Origin: Pythium myriotylum
Taxonomy: Eukaryota > Oomycota > Peronosporomycetes > Pythiales > Pythiaceae
Length of the DNA stretch: 64,000 nucleotides
Direction of reading: 5' to 3'
NCBI GenBank assembly: GCA_023091665.1
Contig: JALJCQ010000003.1
Span: forward strand, 1,488,001 to 1,552,000
The position numbers and the translations under genes are program-made. Below are positions 1 to 11,115 of this stretch, in pieces (positions within the stretch are counted from its first letter, which is position 1; each line of letters opens with the position of its first letter). The notes below the pieces were generated by a model. That model saw nothing but the letters and a program-made list of their open reading frames with translations. It was not told the origin of the DNA and made no database searches.

Positions 1-798
1 GCACCCGTGCCCGATCCCTGACGTCGCCTCGGGACAATGGTGACAGCAGCATCGGTCTCTTCGTCCTCGTCACATGTCGCAGATGCATGTATCCACTCCT
101 AGAAGCTACGCACTGGCCCGTCTCCGCTCCTGAACGACTTGAGGAAAACGGAATGCGCCCGTCGTAGCGTTGCACTCGACGATCAGCTGTCCATCCCCGC
201 TTGTCATCACCGTCTTACATGCAGCGAATCTTTTTGGAACAGTCGGACTGGGCTCTTCAACTCGCCCCGCTGTGCCCACGAAGTGGCGTGCTGAACTCAG
301 CGACATCTCACCCCCTATGGACTCGCGACGAGCTTCTTTCCGTCGATGCGAGTCGTCCTCCACCCGCACCAGGTCAGCCGCTCCTCTGCCCTCTCGCCTT
401 CCTCGCGTGTTCCGCGGGACAAGCTCGTGCCGCAGCTCAAGGATCCATCTGAGTACTGCGCTGCGCCCGTGGTTCAGCTGGCTTTGGCAGGGATCTTATC
501 TGGCGACTCGGATCCTCCAGGTCTCAGTCGGCTCCTCCGCTTTACAGTGTTGCAGTTCACCGAACACGCCGCTGCTCACCCCGATGTTCCGACCGCTGTC
601 GTCGCGTCGCTTCGTTCCGATCCAGCGCGTGGCCTACAGGTCTTCACTGGACTCGGATCCTTTCACTCGTAGGTCTCTCCTCAGATTGCCCGGTGGTCCG
701 CGTCTTAGTCACCATCCGCGCTGCGAACGTGGCTGGAGTTGGGTCTTGATCATTTCCAAACTTGCGGCTCATCCGACAACCAGCACAGCCCAGCCACC
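1..798. other. No confidently assigned gene; 5' flank of the RWP-RK gene
   Basis: Short open frames exist on both strands, the longest on + from 170 to 802 and from 346 to 672, but they overlap each other in different frames and none shows a family I recognise. The stretch may hold an upstream exon or promoter of the gene at 799. I see no repeat structure in it. Confidence 0.4.
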
Positions 799-1716
799 AT
801 GATGCCGCACCGGTCGTCACTCTCAGCGGCTCAAGACGTCCCTTCCCTCCACACCTCAACTTCCATGTCGTCGACGATTCCGCGCAGCGCGCTCGCCGCC
901 ACCTACGCCACCTACATCGTCCGCGTCCACACGCGCCACGGCATCAAAACCATCTCCTTCGACACGCTCGCCGCCTTCTTCACCTTCACCGCCAAAAAGG
1001 CCGCCGAGGACCTCGGCATCTCCTCGCGCACGCTCATCCGCGTCTGCCGCTCGCTCGGCATCCGCCGGTGGCCCTACCTGGGCTTCCGCAGCGAGAAAAA
1101 CGTCGAGCGCATCCGCCAGGAGGCCATCGAGAACCTCCGCAGAAAGCTCGAGCGAGAAGGGAGCGAGGGAGGTTCTGAATCACCTTCTTTCGCGCAGTCC
1201 AATTCCGCGTGCCTTCGTGGTGCCAGTGCCAAGAGGCTGCTGCAGCTTAACTACCAGCCCACAAACCGTCGCTTTCGTTGGGGTCCCTCAGGGTACGCAC
1301 CGTACGGATTCAGAGACCACAGAGATGTGAGTCCTCGTTGCATCAGCACAGTTGTGAGTCCGAGCGCAAGCAATTTCGATGAAGCCTATGGAATTTCTAG
1401 CGCTACGCCGCTACCGAACCAGCACATGATTGACCTCCCCGGCACCTCTTTAGTGAGCCCGCGCCGCATGGCACCACACAACTCGGTGAGCTGGCACCGA
1501 TTGCGTCACCACCATTTGAGCTCTGCAACGTCTCTCCCGTCCATGCCCTCGCTCAGCGTTTTGATGGAAGCGTCCGTGCTCACGGCATTCCGGGACGAGT
1601 TCAATAACCACCTCACACACCCTGGCCCGATGTTAGCGAAACCAGAATGCGAGACGAAGCAATCTCGCACTATGTCAATGCGCGATATCCTCTCCAATGC
1701 AACGATGGCTGTGTAG
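799..1716 (+). CDS. RWP-RK domain transcription factor
   Basis: This 305-residue protein carries an RWP-RK-type DNA-binding region at about residues 50-98: a helical part with KKAAEDLGISSRTLIRVCRS followed by the signature RRWPYLGFRS. RWP-RK proteins are nuclear regulators in plants, algae and several protist groups including oomycetes. I chose the ATG at 799 because it sits in a strong CCACC-ATG context; the frame is open upstream to an ATG at 739, and a third ATG at 865 also precedes the domain. The C-terminal 200 residues are rich in Ser, Pro and His and show no known domain. The canonical RWPxRK is not kept: the two residues after RWPY are Leu-Gly rather than Arg-Lys. It appears to be a single exon and is the only convincing non-transposon gene in the window. 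The family call is fairly safe; targets are unknown. Confidence 0.8.
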   Translation: MMPHRSSLSAAQDVPSLHTSTSMSSTIPRSALAATYATYIVRVHTRHGIKTISFDTLAAFFTFTAKKAAEDLGISSRTLIRVCRSLGIRRWPYLGFRSEKNVERIRQEAIENLRRKLEREGSEGGSESPSFAQSNSACLRGASAKRLLQLNYQPTNRRFRWGPSGYAPYGFRDHRDVSPRCISTVVSPSASNFDEAYGISSATPLPNQHMIDLPGTSLVSPRRMAPHNSVSWHRLRHHHLSSATSLPSMPSLSVLMEASVLTAFRDEFNNHLTHPGPMLAKPECETKQSRTMSMRDILSNATMAV

Positions 1717-2156
1717 TTGATTTTGGTAACACGCGTAGGTAGATTGTGTATAGGGAAATCTGTTCCTAATACAATCGATGATTGAGGTGGGTCGCTCGCT
1801 ATTCAGCAGATTTTCGGTGTTGATCTGCTGAGTTGAACAGAAGAATCAACTGTGGGGTCGCATGATACACCATGTCAACATCAAAACAAAAAGGACAGCC
1901 CAACCGCCCACACAGTCCACACAGTACACTGTACAGTTTGTTCGCGCTCTAAGCCGGATCCGTGATTTATCGAAGTAACGGGTCAAATTAAATTTCAGAG
2001 TAATCGCAAGAAAAGTATATGAGTGCAATGGGGCCTCTGATTTCATATGGACCAGGTATTGTCGGTTCTTCTCAAAATTTCCGAAGAAGTCCAAAAATGT
2101 GCCGGATTTTCAGGTGGCTCCAAATTGCCAGTTTCGTTAATGAATGAAAATATCTA
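1717..2156. other. Intergenic stretch, no gene seen
   Basis: This is AT-richer than the gene upstream and is presumably its 3' flank. It contains a short inverted repeat (CAGCAGAT / ATCTGCTG, about 1804-1831). The antisense open frame at 1846-2094 has no coding character. Confidence 0.5.
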
Positions 2157-3593
2157 CTTCCTCTGTCCGGAAATATAAGGCGGGTGAGCAAAAACAATTC
2201 TGAAACAAGCTCGTTTTCAGCTCCAGACGAGATCTGATTGGTTAAAATTAAACTAGAATTCTTTGCCGTTCTCTTGGTGGTTTTCCCGCGCGTTTTTGAT
2301 TCCTGGAGTGTGGGCTGTGGCCGCCCAAAGTTTGCGTCTCGGCACCCTCCGCCACTTTTCCTTTCGCCAGCTCAACACCATGGTCGTCAGCGACGCGACA
2401 ACGCGCCAGAAGCGCAAGAACCTCACTCCCGACGAGCGTGCTGCGGTCGTTGCGTTCTTTCTTCGCGTCAGCATCGAGTCGGAGCCGCCGATCGGCGCAA
2501 TTCGCGAGTGCGCCATCCGGTATGAATGCAGCGACGCCCAGATCTCGCGCTTGTGGCGGCGGGCGGCCAAGGACATCAAGGAGGGCCGCCCGATCAACTA
2601 CGAGAGCGGCAGGAAGGGCAGGAGCGGTCGGAAGTCGCGCTTGACGGACGAGTTCCGCTGCAACCTCAACCACGCCATCGAACTTATTCCTCTCGAGGAC
2701 AGGACCGACCTCCGTACTTTAGCGAGTGCCCTTGGTATTGCCAAGTCAACGCTTCACGACTACTTCCAAGCCGGTGTGTTCCGCTGCCACACGACCCGAC
2801 CAAAGCCGATCCTCACTGACGAACAACGCGTTGCTCGCGTCCAGTTTGCTCTCAGCTTTGTCCAAGTGGGTCCGTACTCGCGTCTGGTTTTCAACGCTAT
2901 GTGGTCGTTCGTCGTCTACGAGCCGGCCGAGCGCTCCAGCAAGAATCGGCCAGCTGGCACGTTGGAAATGAAGTCGTACACCGTCGATCGAGACGTGTAT
3001 CGGCGCGCCATTTGCAGCATGGTGATCCCGAGCCTCAAGAAGGTGTGGCCATCAGGCAAACGTGTCGTGATCCAGCACGACAATGCCAAGCCGCATGTGA
3101 CTGAGGACGATCCTGTCGTCCGTGCCTCGCGTGAGGCGGATAGGTGGGACATCTCCATCCCCCCACAGCAGCAAACTCGCCCGACTTCAACGAGCTCGAC
3201 TTGGGCTTCTTCGCGTCGCTCCAGTCGCTCCAGCACAAAAAAACGAGCAAGAACAATTGAACGGCTCGTCGACAACGTCGACGACTCGTACAAGGAGCTT
3301 CCGTATCTGGCCCTCGATCGCGTGTTCATGACTTATCAGTCGGTGCTCGAAGCCAGCATGAACGTTGACGGCTCCAACAAGTACCCGCTCCCCCATCTTC
3401 ACAAGGATCATCTTGTCCAAGCGAACGGTTTGCTTCTCAGCTTGTTGCCGTGTAGTTCACGCATCCACACCAAGGCACAGAGATTCCTAAGTTCGGTTCA
3501 GGAGGCATCTGGGTAACAATATCGAACCTATTGCTTATATTTCCGGACAGCCAATAAACAGGCGACTGCCTTATATTTCCGGACAGAGGAAGA
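2157..3593 (+). mobile_element. Mariner/Tc1-like DNA transposon, degenerate
   Basis: The element is bounded by 25-bp terminal inverted repeats: CTTCCTCTGTCCGG... at 2157-2181 and its reverse complement ending ...CCGGACAGAGGAAG at about 3569-3593. The left flank ends in TA, the family's usual duplicated target; the right flank is AA, so one copy of the duplication has mutated or the boundary is slightly off. A second partial copy of the right terminal sequence lies at about 3534-3551. The single gene inside is a broken transposase. Confidence 0.75.
2380..3516 (+). pseudogene. Tc1/mariner-family transposase, internally deleted and frameshifted
   Basis: The open frame gives about 378 residues from the ATG at 2380, which has an ACACC-ATGG context. 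The N-terminal half has a helix-turn-helix region (IRECAIRYECSDAQISRLW) and a basic linker; the second half holds YEPAERSSKNRPAGTLEMKS and VVIQHDNAKPHV, which contains the second catalytic Asp. The block that should carry the first catalytic Asp (usually DEKWF-like) is missing: LVFNAMWSF joins almost directly to the YEPA block, so an internal deletion is likely. From about 3165 to 3250 the protein reads as Ser/Arg-rich nonsense, while the +1 frame there reads SPDFNELDLGFFASLQSLQ, the normal third-catalytic-residue region, so paired frameshifts are present. It cannot be an active transposase as it stands. Confidence 0.8.
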
Positions 3594-3982
3594 AATAAAA
3601 AAAGTTTTTCACGCATGCGCATGTTCTCCGGATTCGAAATCCAGAGAAAAACAACAGAGAACAGCGACGACGGCGACCACACCATCTCGGACGCTGCGTC
3701 TCACGCACACCGCGTGCCCATCAGCCCCAGCATATCTGTAACTCCTGTGTCGGAGACAGCGAGCCCCGCCCACCTCGCACCGCTAGCGCCTGTGCTCGCG
3801 GCTTGCTCCGCCAAACTCTGTGTTTCAGAGGAAGAGGTCAACTATGATTGGTAGAAGAGTAGCATTCTGACAAATCAGTGGTATACAGAGCATAATTTCC
3901 GTGTGTCAGTACATCTACCCATCTCCATATCCCCCCCCCCCCCCCCCTGCGGGAAATAAATATAGACTATAACAGATTCATA
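3594..3982. other. Spacer between two transposons, no gene
   Basis: A short open frame at 3615-3854 has no recognisable domain. A 17-base C tract lies at 3931-3947. Confidence 0.5.
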
Positions 3983-4025
3983 GGCCGTGTTCGACTTGGC
4001 CATAATCTACATTATCCCCGACAGT

Positions 4026-4091
4026 AATCTAGATTGACGAGGTCGAACACACGCTCTGGGTAATGTAGATTCATAGCCGATAATCTAGATT
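4026..4091. repeat. Left pair of AATCTAGATT palindromes in the Harbinger element
   Basis: The 10-bp palindrome occurs at 4026-4035 and 4082-4091. Two more copies lie near the right end. Repeated subterminal motifs in this superfamily are usually binding sites for the transposase or its Myb partner; that role here is inferred. Confidence 0.6.
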
Positions 4092-4278
4092 ATTTCAGAA
4101 CGGCAAATCGCCGTTCTGGGAAAAGGGAGCTGACACTGCTCGAGGTTTATCACAAAAACCTACGTGAACGAAGTCATGGCGGGAACACCGCAAAGTTGGC
4201 GCGAAAGCGATTGGTGTCGTGAATAGCGTTCCTGCCTGCCATTGCTGAAGAACCACCGCGAAGTGCACCGCTACGAAG

Positions 4279-5084
4279 ATGTCCACGTCGTGGAATCTCG
4301 AGATGGAGCGCGTGCTCCTAGATCTCGTCATTGAGGCTCGCCAGAGCTCCGGGGGCAAGAGCCTGAAGAAGAAGAGCTGGAAGGTCATTGAGGATCGTAT
4401 GAGCGAACGGTACAATGTCGAGTTGACCGGTGTGGCTTGCTTGAGTCTACGTGGCAAATCTGGTGCTCGCTAACCAACCTATCGCTGTCTACCACAGGGA
4501 AATGTCAGCCAAAGTACACGCGGATCATGACTCAGTTCAAGCTGTACAAGTTCATCAGCAACCTCAGTGGTGCCGGAGTGGAAGAGCCATCCGGTCGTGT
4601 CCTGCTTGAGGAGAGCGTTTGGGCTGGCCTCCTCGAAGCTGCCGACAAGAACACGCAGTGCACTTACAGGGCGTTTCAGCGAGGTGGGTTCCCGCATCGA
4701 AACGCCTGTGGTATCTTGTCGGGCGACGCGCAGGCAACTGGCGCGTCCGGTTCATCACTGCTCGCGTTCGTAAGCCGCGAAGACGATGCGTCGGACACCC
4801 AGAGCCCGGAGACGGATGCTACGAATGCTGAAAGCAGCACGCCCACGAGCTCATCAAGGACCGCCACTCCGAGCAAAAACGACGATACTGTCGTGCGCCC
4901 GGCGTCTCATACCCAGCGAGACGAAGCCGTCAAACGCCTCCGCGATGGGCGCAAAAAGGCCACGTCGGCAAATGCCGCGGCCGCGTCGGCCGAGGAACAC
5001 GCTTTGGAAGCCTTCATTGCCGCGTGCAAGGCCAGTGAGCAGTACTTCTCAAAGAAGCAACGGCTGCTCGGCGATGAGGAGTAG
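4279..5084 (+). CDS. Harbinger-associated Myb/SANT-like DNA-binding protein, two exons
   Basis: I read two exons, 4279-4429 and 4498-5084, with a 68-nt GT-AG intron at 4430-4497; splicing keeps the frame and gives about 245 residues. The N-terminal 100 residues match the Myb/SANT-like pattern: W at position 5, a KKSW block, then after the splice KYTRIMTQFKLYKFIS, SGAGVE and an EESVW motif. The C-terminal half is low-complexity Ser/Thr followed by a charged segment rich in Ala, Lys and Glu that may be helical. In PIF/Harbinger elements this partner protein helps bring the transposase to the nucleus and to the element ends. Without splicing the first exon stops after 64 codons. No internal damage is seen, unlike the transposase. 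Confidence 0.78.
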
Positions 5085-5140
5085 CGGCGCAGACAACCAG
5101 TAGCTAGGCTCACAGTAAAGGCGATGGTTGTGAATACATG

Positions 5141-6320
5141 CTACCTATCCATTTCACGGAAACGCTGGTACTCGAGCCACATCTCGCGGGCTATGTAGTC
5201 GCGCATGCTCTTGCCGTCTTCGAAATCGTTCACGATGACGTCTGCCTCGGCTTCCGGTGTGCGTGTGTCGTCGGTTGAGTCGTCGTCCAGATCTGACGCG
5301 TCGTCGTTCGCGTCGTACTGCTTTACAAAATTGTGCAGACAAGCACAAGCAAAGATGCATGCCTTAACCACGTCCATCTCGCACTCGTTGGGAACGCGCA
5401 AGATCTTGAATAGGCGCTTCAATATACCAATGACACGCTCGATAATGTTCCGTGCTTTAGCGTGGCGAAGATTGAACAGTTCCTTCATGTTCTGCGGCCG
5501 GCCCCCACGATCGGGCGCCCACTCACTCAAATGATAGCGGACGCCTCGAAATGGTGTGAGTACTTGCGTTGTTAGAGCATACCCGGCGTCAGCGAGGACG
5601 AGAAAGTCCCGAGGAACTTGAGCCATGAAGCCGCTGAAAGCCAGCACGGACGCGTCATGGCTGGATCCCTCCACGCCGGCATGCACAAAAGCCACGCGGC
5701 CGGTCCAGTCACTGGCAAGGAGCACGTTCGTGGACGTCCACCCTTTGCGAGATCGAAATCGGTCAGCATCTTTGGGCTACTTGGGCTATAACGACTGGAA
5801 AATGACCGCCGTCGATAGCACACAACACTTGGTGAAAGTGGGGGAACTTTTGAGCAAACTCGACCGGGACAGACGTGGGCATTGCGACGAGATGATGCAG
5901 ACTTTTCAAAATAGCGTCGAGACCTTTCATCCGGTAGGAATGGCAAGTCGAGAAGGCGAGCTGGAAACGTGTCTCTTGAGCCCGTGCAGAGCTTGCTGTG
6001 CCGAGCCAATCTAACGTCACACCGAGCACCTCCCTGTTGCTTCTCACGTGACCCAAGACCTTGTCTTGACAGAGATCATACAGTCGCTCAAATTGGTCGC
6101 GGTGGATACGGAAGTTGTCACGAAAGACCCGTGGATTCGGATTCTTGTACACGCAGTCAAAGTAGCGATCGCTTTCGTCGGGCGACGGCGGAACTCGCGA
6201 TATACGCGGGGCAGCGCGCAGCTGGGCCTGGAGTTTCTTCCTCTCGGATCTATTCAGTGCATGGAACATGGTGCCAAGCAGCCGAAGCTGCACGATGATG
6301 TCCTCGTCGTCGCTGTCCAT
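5141..6320 (-). pseudogene. PIF/Harbinger DDE transposase, frameshifted
   Basis: The N-terminal half runs from the ATG at 6320 (MDSDDEDII) to about 5763 and the C-terminal half continues in another frame to 5141. The first catalytic Asp lies in AIDGGHFPVV, the second in LADAGYALTTQVLTPFRG, and the Glu in ARNIIERVIGILKRLFKIL, so the whole nuclease triad of the DDE_Tnp_4 fold is present in order. Between the halves, at about 5720-5790, the expected arginine- and tryptophan-containing segment (RSRKGWTSTN) is readable only in a shifted frame. One or two lost bases explain this better than an intron, since no plausible intron of normal length fits. It could also be an assembly error, which would make the gene intact. 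Confidence 0.82.
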
Positions 6321-6421
6321 TGCGAAAACGGGGAGATCACCGCTGGCACCGACACACGTCACATATTATCGCCCACGTCTCAGATTTGAGAAAAGATTTT
6401 GAAACGAACACAACTGAACCC

Positions 6422-6483
6422 AATCTAGATTGACACCGAAGTGCTTCACCCGATTTCAGTACACTTCGGACGCAATCTAGATT
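6422..6483. repeat. Right pair of AATCTAGATT palindromes in the Harbinger element
   Basis: Copies lie at 6422-6431 and 6474-6483, matching the pair at the left end. Confidence 0.6.
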
Positions 6484-6554
6484 GAGCTCGAACACAGCCA
6501 TAGAGAGTTAACACCGGCTAAGAGCGCGAACAAACTGTACTGTTAGCAGCTTTT

Positions 6555-6651
6555 GGTATTCGGCGTCGTGTTCGTGGTCAACCGGTGAGCCGACGCCAGA
6601 TGTGTATCCATATGACAAAGAAAGGCTCGGCGGTCGCGCTTCGGTGCATGG
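6555..6651 (+). repeat. Left LTR of the Gypsy element (alignable part)
   Basis: Matches 11111-11206 with a few substitutions and one short indel. The region 6509-6554 contains about 30 bp that the right copy lacks, so the true 5' edge is uncertain. Confidence 0.65.
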
Positions 6652-6671
6652 GTTCGGTCCCAAGGGTACAG

Positions 6672-6749
6672 GGGTGCGAACTACTTCTACGGTACGAGGG
6701 TTTGAACTATTCCTACGGTACAAGGGTTCAAACTATCTCTACAGTACGA
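6672..6749 (+). repeat. Three 26-bp tandem repeats downstream of the left LTR
   Basis: Units begin with GGGT at 6672, 6698 and 6724, with a partial fourth at 6750. They share a core resembling GAACTATTCCTACGGTAC with a few differences between copies. Confidence 0.8.
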
Positions 6750-6972
6750 GGGTTAGCGATGTGTGGCCGCAAGCCATGGTCGAGTTTCGACGCTGAGAGA
6801 AACCGCTGCGGGAGAGTACCGGAGTCCGGGGAAAAAAAAGAGAGAGCCCCTGCGTGTTTAGGATAACCATAAAAATCTCACTTTGCATTTGGCTCTCAAG
6901 CGCGGAAGTGGTAACAGGGAATTCTTTAGTGACCAAGGTCACGTGACGGCGTTCAAGGCCAGGTCAAACACC

Positions 6973-8069
6973 ATGGAAGAAGAGTCCAAGACAGCGGAAG
7001 CCCGGGAAGTGCTCCAAGGCGACCAGGTTTTGCAAACAACCATGGTCCGCTCGTCGCTTCGACGGAGTTTGTCGGACGACATGACGCAGCGGAGGTAGAC
7101 GAGTTGGCCGTTCAGACGGCGGCCGCTCATGCGAGCACATATGCGCAGATGCGCCTCGTGCGGTTGCAGCAGGAAGAACTCGCTCAGAAGACGGCCGAGT
7201 TCCTGCAGTTGCAACATGACAACCAAGCTACCCTCGAGCAGCAACAGGAGGTTATGAAGATTGATGTCGAGGTGCAGAAGAAGTAGTTTGACGACCACTT
7301 TAAGATGTTCCAAGCCGTCGATGCAGCGCTTGTGGCTCAGCGCCAGCAGATCGACAACCTCACGGACGTTGTGACGACGACGTTCCACGTCATGCGCTTT
7401 GGATCATTCACTCAGCCGGACCCCCGAGGTCTTGGAAACAGCGAGGCCGTTGAGGAACGAAGATTCTCCGGCATCGATCGTTGTGGCGACCGGTGCGAAT
7501 ATGCCGACGCCGTCGGTGTATCGAGGAAACTCGAAGAAGGAGCAGCGGGCGTTCATGGACAGCTATTTGATATACAAGCGTCGTGCCCGTGCTCTCAACC
7601 ACAACTCGAACAACAGGATCTTTTGATGTCTCTCGGTGCCTGTGTAGAACACCAGGCATTGATGCGCATTCTCCAGTGTGAGTTGTTTACGACCGAGGAA
7701 GAGATGACGGAAGATGATTGGCGCGCGTATTTTGGTGAGGCCGGCGAGCCTGATTGGCGTGACATCACGAGTGTGGACAACGTTGTGCGATAGTTGAAGA
7801 TGGATTGCTCCCTGAGTGATGCCGGCTCTCGAGTGACGCGGCTCACGGCCAACATGTACTCTATAGTGGAAGCCAAGAACATGACATCCCATGTGCACGA
7901 CGACCAGAAGAAGGTGGTCGGGTATCTAATCAATGCTCTTCTTCCGCCGGCGTTGCAGAAAGCAGTGTCCAAAGAGCTGGAACGGAAGGCAATGAAAGAA
8001 ATTCGGATCAGTGTGAGACTTTTTCTTCAGTGGGTCAAGCCAAAGATAGAAAGCATAATCTTTGTTTAG
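6973..8069 (+). pseudogene. Ty3/Gypsy gag, multiply interrupted
   Basis: The N-terminal part (about 7104-7390) is Gln-rich and likely coiled coil (LQQEELAQKTAEFLQLQHDN), broken by an in-frame TAG at 7284. The core follows in shifting frames: PSVYRGNSKKEQRAFMDSY near 7535-7565, then MSLGACVEHQALMRI and DDWRAYFGEAGEPDW, another in-frame TAG at 7791, then DAGSRVTRLTANMYSIVEA and a C-terminal segment ending at 8069. This order matches Gag of oomycete-type Gypsy elements. At least two stops and two frameshifts make it non-functional. Confidence 0.75.
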
Positions 8070-8213
8070 GCTCATTTCCCCACTGAACACGAGTCCAAGA
8101 GTGATGGTACGGGTGGCGCAGCGCCAGCAGCGAAAACCTACAAGAACAACAAGCAGTTAGGGAGCGTGGGCAGTGGCAAGCCGTTGGACAGTCGATGAAG
8201 TCAGACGCGAAGG

Positions 8214-11115
8214 GTGCGGCGGCGGAAGGCCGAGCGGTGGCTCGATCATGCTATAACTGTGGATCGCCTCCATCTCGGCAAGGGCCCGCCGGTACAGGCG
8301 CCACCAATGAGGGTTCAGTTGAATCCGGACGCAACTCCCATGCGCTGTAAGGCCCGTCGATACTCCCCAGAGCAACGTACATTTCTCAGGCGACATGTGC
8401 AAGAGCTACTGTACGATGGTCTCGTCTACAGAAACACGAGAAGTCGGTGGCGCTCATCGCCGCTTTTTGTGGAGAAGCTTGGTATTGGACAGTTTCGAAT
8501 GACCGTCGACGTACGTCAACTCGCAGACTATACCAATAGTGTGACCGATGCCGAAAATTGCAATGTGGATGGAGTTGCTCCTCGGCTCGAGGTTTTGCTT
8601 TTCCCTCGACTTTTTTAAGGGCTATTGGCAATTTTTGCTGGATGCTGCGTGCCAAGAGTACTTCTCATTCATGACGGACGAAGGCGTGTTCACACCCACA
8701 CGGGTGTTGATGGGGGCCACTGATAGCGTCGCCTACACGCAATCGACGGTGCAGGAGCCTTTCAAGTCCCTGCTGTGCAAAGGTCTGCTCATATGGATTG
8801 ATGACCTGCTCGGATACGACACCACGGAGACCAGTTTGCTACAATGGTTGGACGAGACGCTCACTATCTGTGCTGCATGCGGGCTCAAGCTGAATCCAAA
8901 AAAGTGCTCGTTTCTCCTAGTAGAAGTCAAGTGGTGTGGCCGTATCATTAGTGGAGCTGGTGTCAACCCGGGTCGCCGCTTTGAACCAGTTGCAGTACCC
9001 CATCACAGGCCAGGACCTTCAGCAGTTCTTGTGTGCCATCAATTGGATGCGTTCGTCAGTACCCGGTTTCAGCAAGCTCGTGTAGCCTCTGTCGGAGCTC
9101 ATGGAGGTAGTCTTCACGAATGGGGGCGGTCAAAAGAAAGCTCAAGTGAGCAAGGTGCTGCTATCCACGGCTAGTCGGGGTCTGGTGCATGAGGAGAGCT
9201 TCGATCAGTGTAAAGCAGCGCTTGAAATGCTCTCCAGCTGGCGCATCCTGATCCGACCAAGCGCCTGTGTGTGTTTACTGACGCAAGCGATACTCACAGG
9301 GGTGTCGCGATCACACAAGTCCCAGTGAATCAGATCAATCGTGAGCTAGGTGAGCAAGACCATGAGCCTCTGCTCATGTGAAGTGGTGCTTTCACGCACG
9401 CGGCATCGCGCTGGGCGATTGTCGAAAACGAAGCTTTTGCAATTATCGAAACATGCCACAAGGCGGTTTTTCTGCTCCATCGACCGGGCGGTTTTGCACT
9501 TCACACGAATCAGAAGAACCTCCGCTACATCTTTGACCCAATGAGTATCAGTGCGACTGTGCCCAAGTACACTGCCGAACAAACTGCACCGCTGGGCATT
9601 GCTCTTGATGGCATACGATAACAGCGGTGAGTCGAATGTGTGGGCCGACTTGCTTTCCCGTTGGGAGACTACCATACAGTTAGTATGTGCTATCCGCCAA
9701 GTTCCGTACGAGTATTCGTCTGCACCGAACCGATTTCAAGTGGCCAACTCTGAAAGACATTCGCCAGGTGCAGCAGACAACCACGGAACAAGCACCGGAC
9801 ATCTCAACGCTGGATGCTCGGGGCATTTGTCGAACGGTGCGTGACCGTCTATGGATTCCAAAGAATGCCGGTACTATGCAATTGCGACTTTGTGTCATTG
9901 CTCACTTTGGTATCACTGGCCACCGCGGGATTGATATAACGATCAAGGCAATCAGTGACAAGTTTGAGTGGGTCGGTCTCAGGGACGATGTCTCGTTCTT
10001 TTGTAAAGCGATGCCTGTATTATGCCAGCGTCGGTGCGGCCCCACCGGTACCGCGACCTCTCGGTGAAGCGATCCATGGAGAGAGACCCAATGATGTAAT
10101 CCACTGGGATTTTCTTTACATGGGACCGGCAGTCACGGGTGAGAAGTAAACGCTGGTCATCAAGGACGATATGTCAAAGTTTGATTGGCTCTTCCCTTGC
10201 ATTGACGCAACGGCAAACGTGACGTATGAATATCCACGTGGGTGAGTGACCAAGGCACAAACTTCAAAAATGAGATGATGAAGAACCTGCAAGATGCCAT
10301 CGTGGCCCACTAACACTTCACGACGGCTTGATGCCCATGGGTGAACGGCAGTTAGAGGTCGTTAACCGTGACGCTCTAAAGTGCGTCCGGTCACTGCTGT
10401 CGGAATGGAGACTTCAGCCGAAGGAATGGACCAGAGTGATCAAGATCGCGCAAAGAGTATTAAATCAGTCCCCGTCAGAGTCCCTCGGTGGACGCACGCC
10501 TGTCACAGCCATGACGGGAATCCAAGCCATGTCGCCTCTCGACCCAATAACAGCGCCGTCCGAGATGAAGGTGGTAGACGTGAGCAAGCGCAAGCGCGCC
10601 AAAGGTCGTCGTACTCGTGGCAAAAGGCAGGGTATTCGGATGGCTTTCGCCGTGTTCTCTACGCAGACGTGTGGCAGCATGCTCGAACGCAGCTCAAAGT
10701 CACGTGGTGTGGTCCGGCGGAGGTCGTTGGAACGATCTCAAAATCGATGTTTGATATCCAAAACCTTGTGACGGGCGAACGTCGGGAAGCTCGTGTCAGT
10801 CGCTTGCGTTTCTACTCCGACACGTCGCTTGCCGTGACAGAAGATCTGAAACAACACATCGCACACAACAGTGAAGGACACGTGGTGAATGCGATTGAGT
10901 CGTGTCGTTACAATGACGAGTCCCGCGAGCACGAGTTGTTGGTTCGATGGCGTGGGCTGTCCGAGCTCGAAAACACATGTGTTCCAAGATGTGCCAGTGC
11001 TCGTCTGCTCGTTTCTGTCGCGACGCAAGAACGACGTGATCGCGACAAACCTCCTCAAGGTGTTGACAAACACGAAGAAGCAATTGTAAGGGGGGAGAGT
11101 ACCGGCTTTCGGTAA
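8214..11115 (+). pseudogene. Ty3/Gypsy pol: reverse transcriptase, RNase H, integrase and chromodomain remnants
   Basis: Reverse transcriptase runs from about 8300 to 8970: RWRSSPLFVEKLG, FSLDFFKGYWQFLL, GATDSVAYTQS and the catalytic LIWIDDLLGY. RNase H follows to about 9680 and is poorly preserved. The integrase has a His/Cys zinc-binding arm near 9890-10030 (AHFGITGHRG ... FCKAMPVLC), a first Asp in VIHWDFLYMG, a second in SDQGTNF near 10240, and a Glu in LEVVNRD near 10345. The tail at about 10870-10980 reads VNAIESCRYNDESREHELLVRWRGL, a chromodomain, which places it among chromoviruses; that domain steers integration towards particular chromatin. Stops (for example at 10147) and several frameshifts separate the blocks. 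No clear aspartic protease is seen between gag and reverse transcriptase. Confidence 0.82.

Larger units (their letters stand above)
3983..6499. mobile_element. PIF/Harbinger DNA transposon with Myb-like and DDE genes
   Basis: The 2517-bp element starts GGCCGTGTTCGA and ends TCGAACACAGCC, imperfect 12-bp inverted repeats, and is flanked by a 3-bp ATA duplication at 3980-3982 and 6500-6502, the size expected for this superfamily. It encodes the diagnostic pair of a Myb/SANT-like protein (+) and a DDE transposase (-). The genes converge, with only 56 bp between their stop codons. Four copies of the palindrome AATCTAGATT sit near the ends. The transposase is frameshifted, so this copy is probably not autonomous. 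Confidence 0.88.

Noticed and set aside
5205..6298. Plus-strand frames over the Harbinger transposase
   Set aside because: They mirror the minus-strand transposase, whose catalytic blocks are clear.
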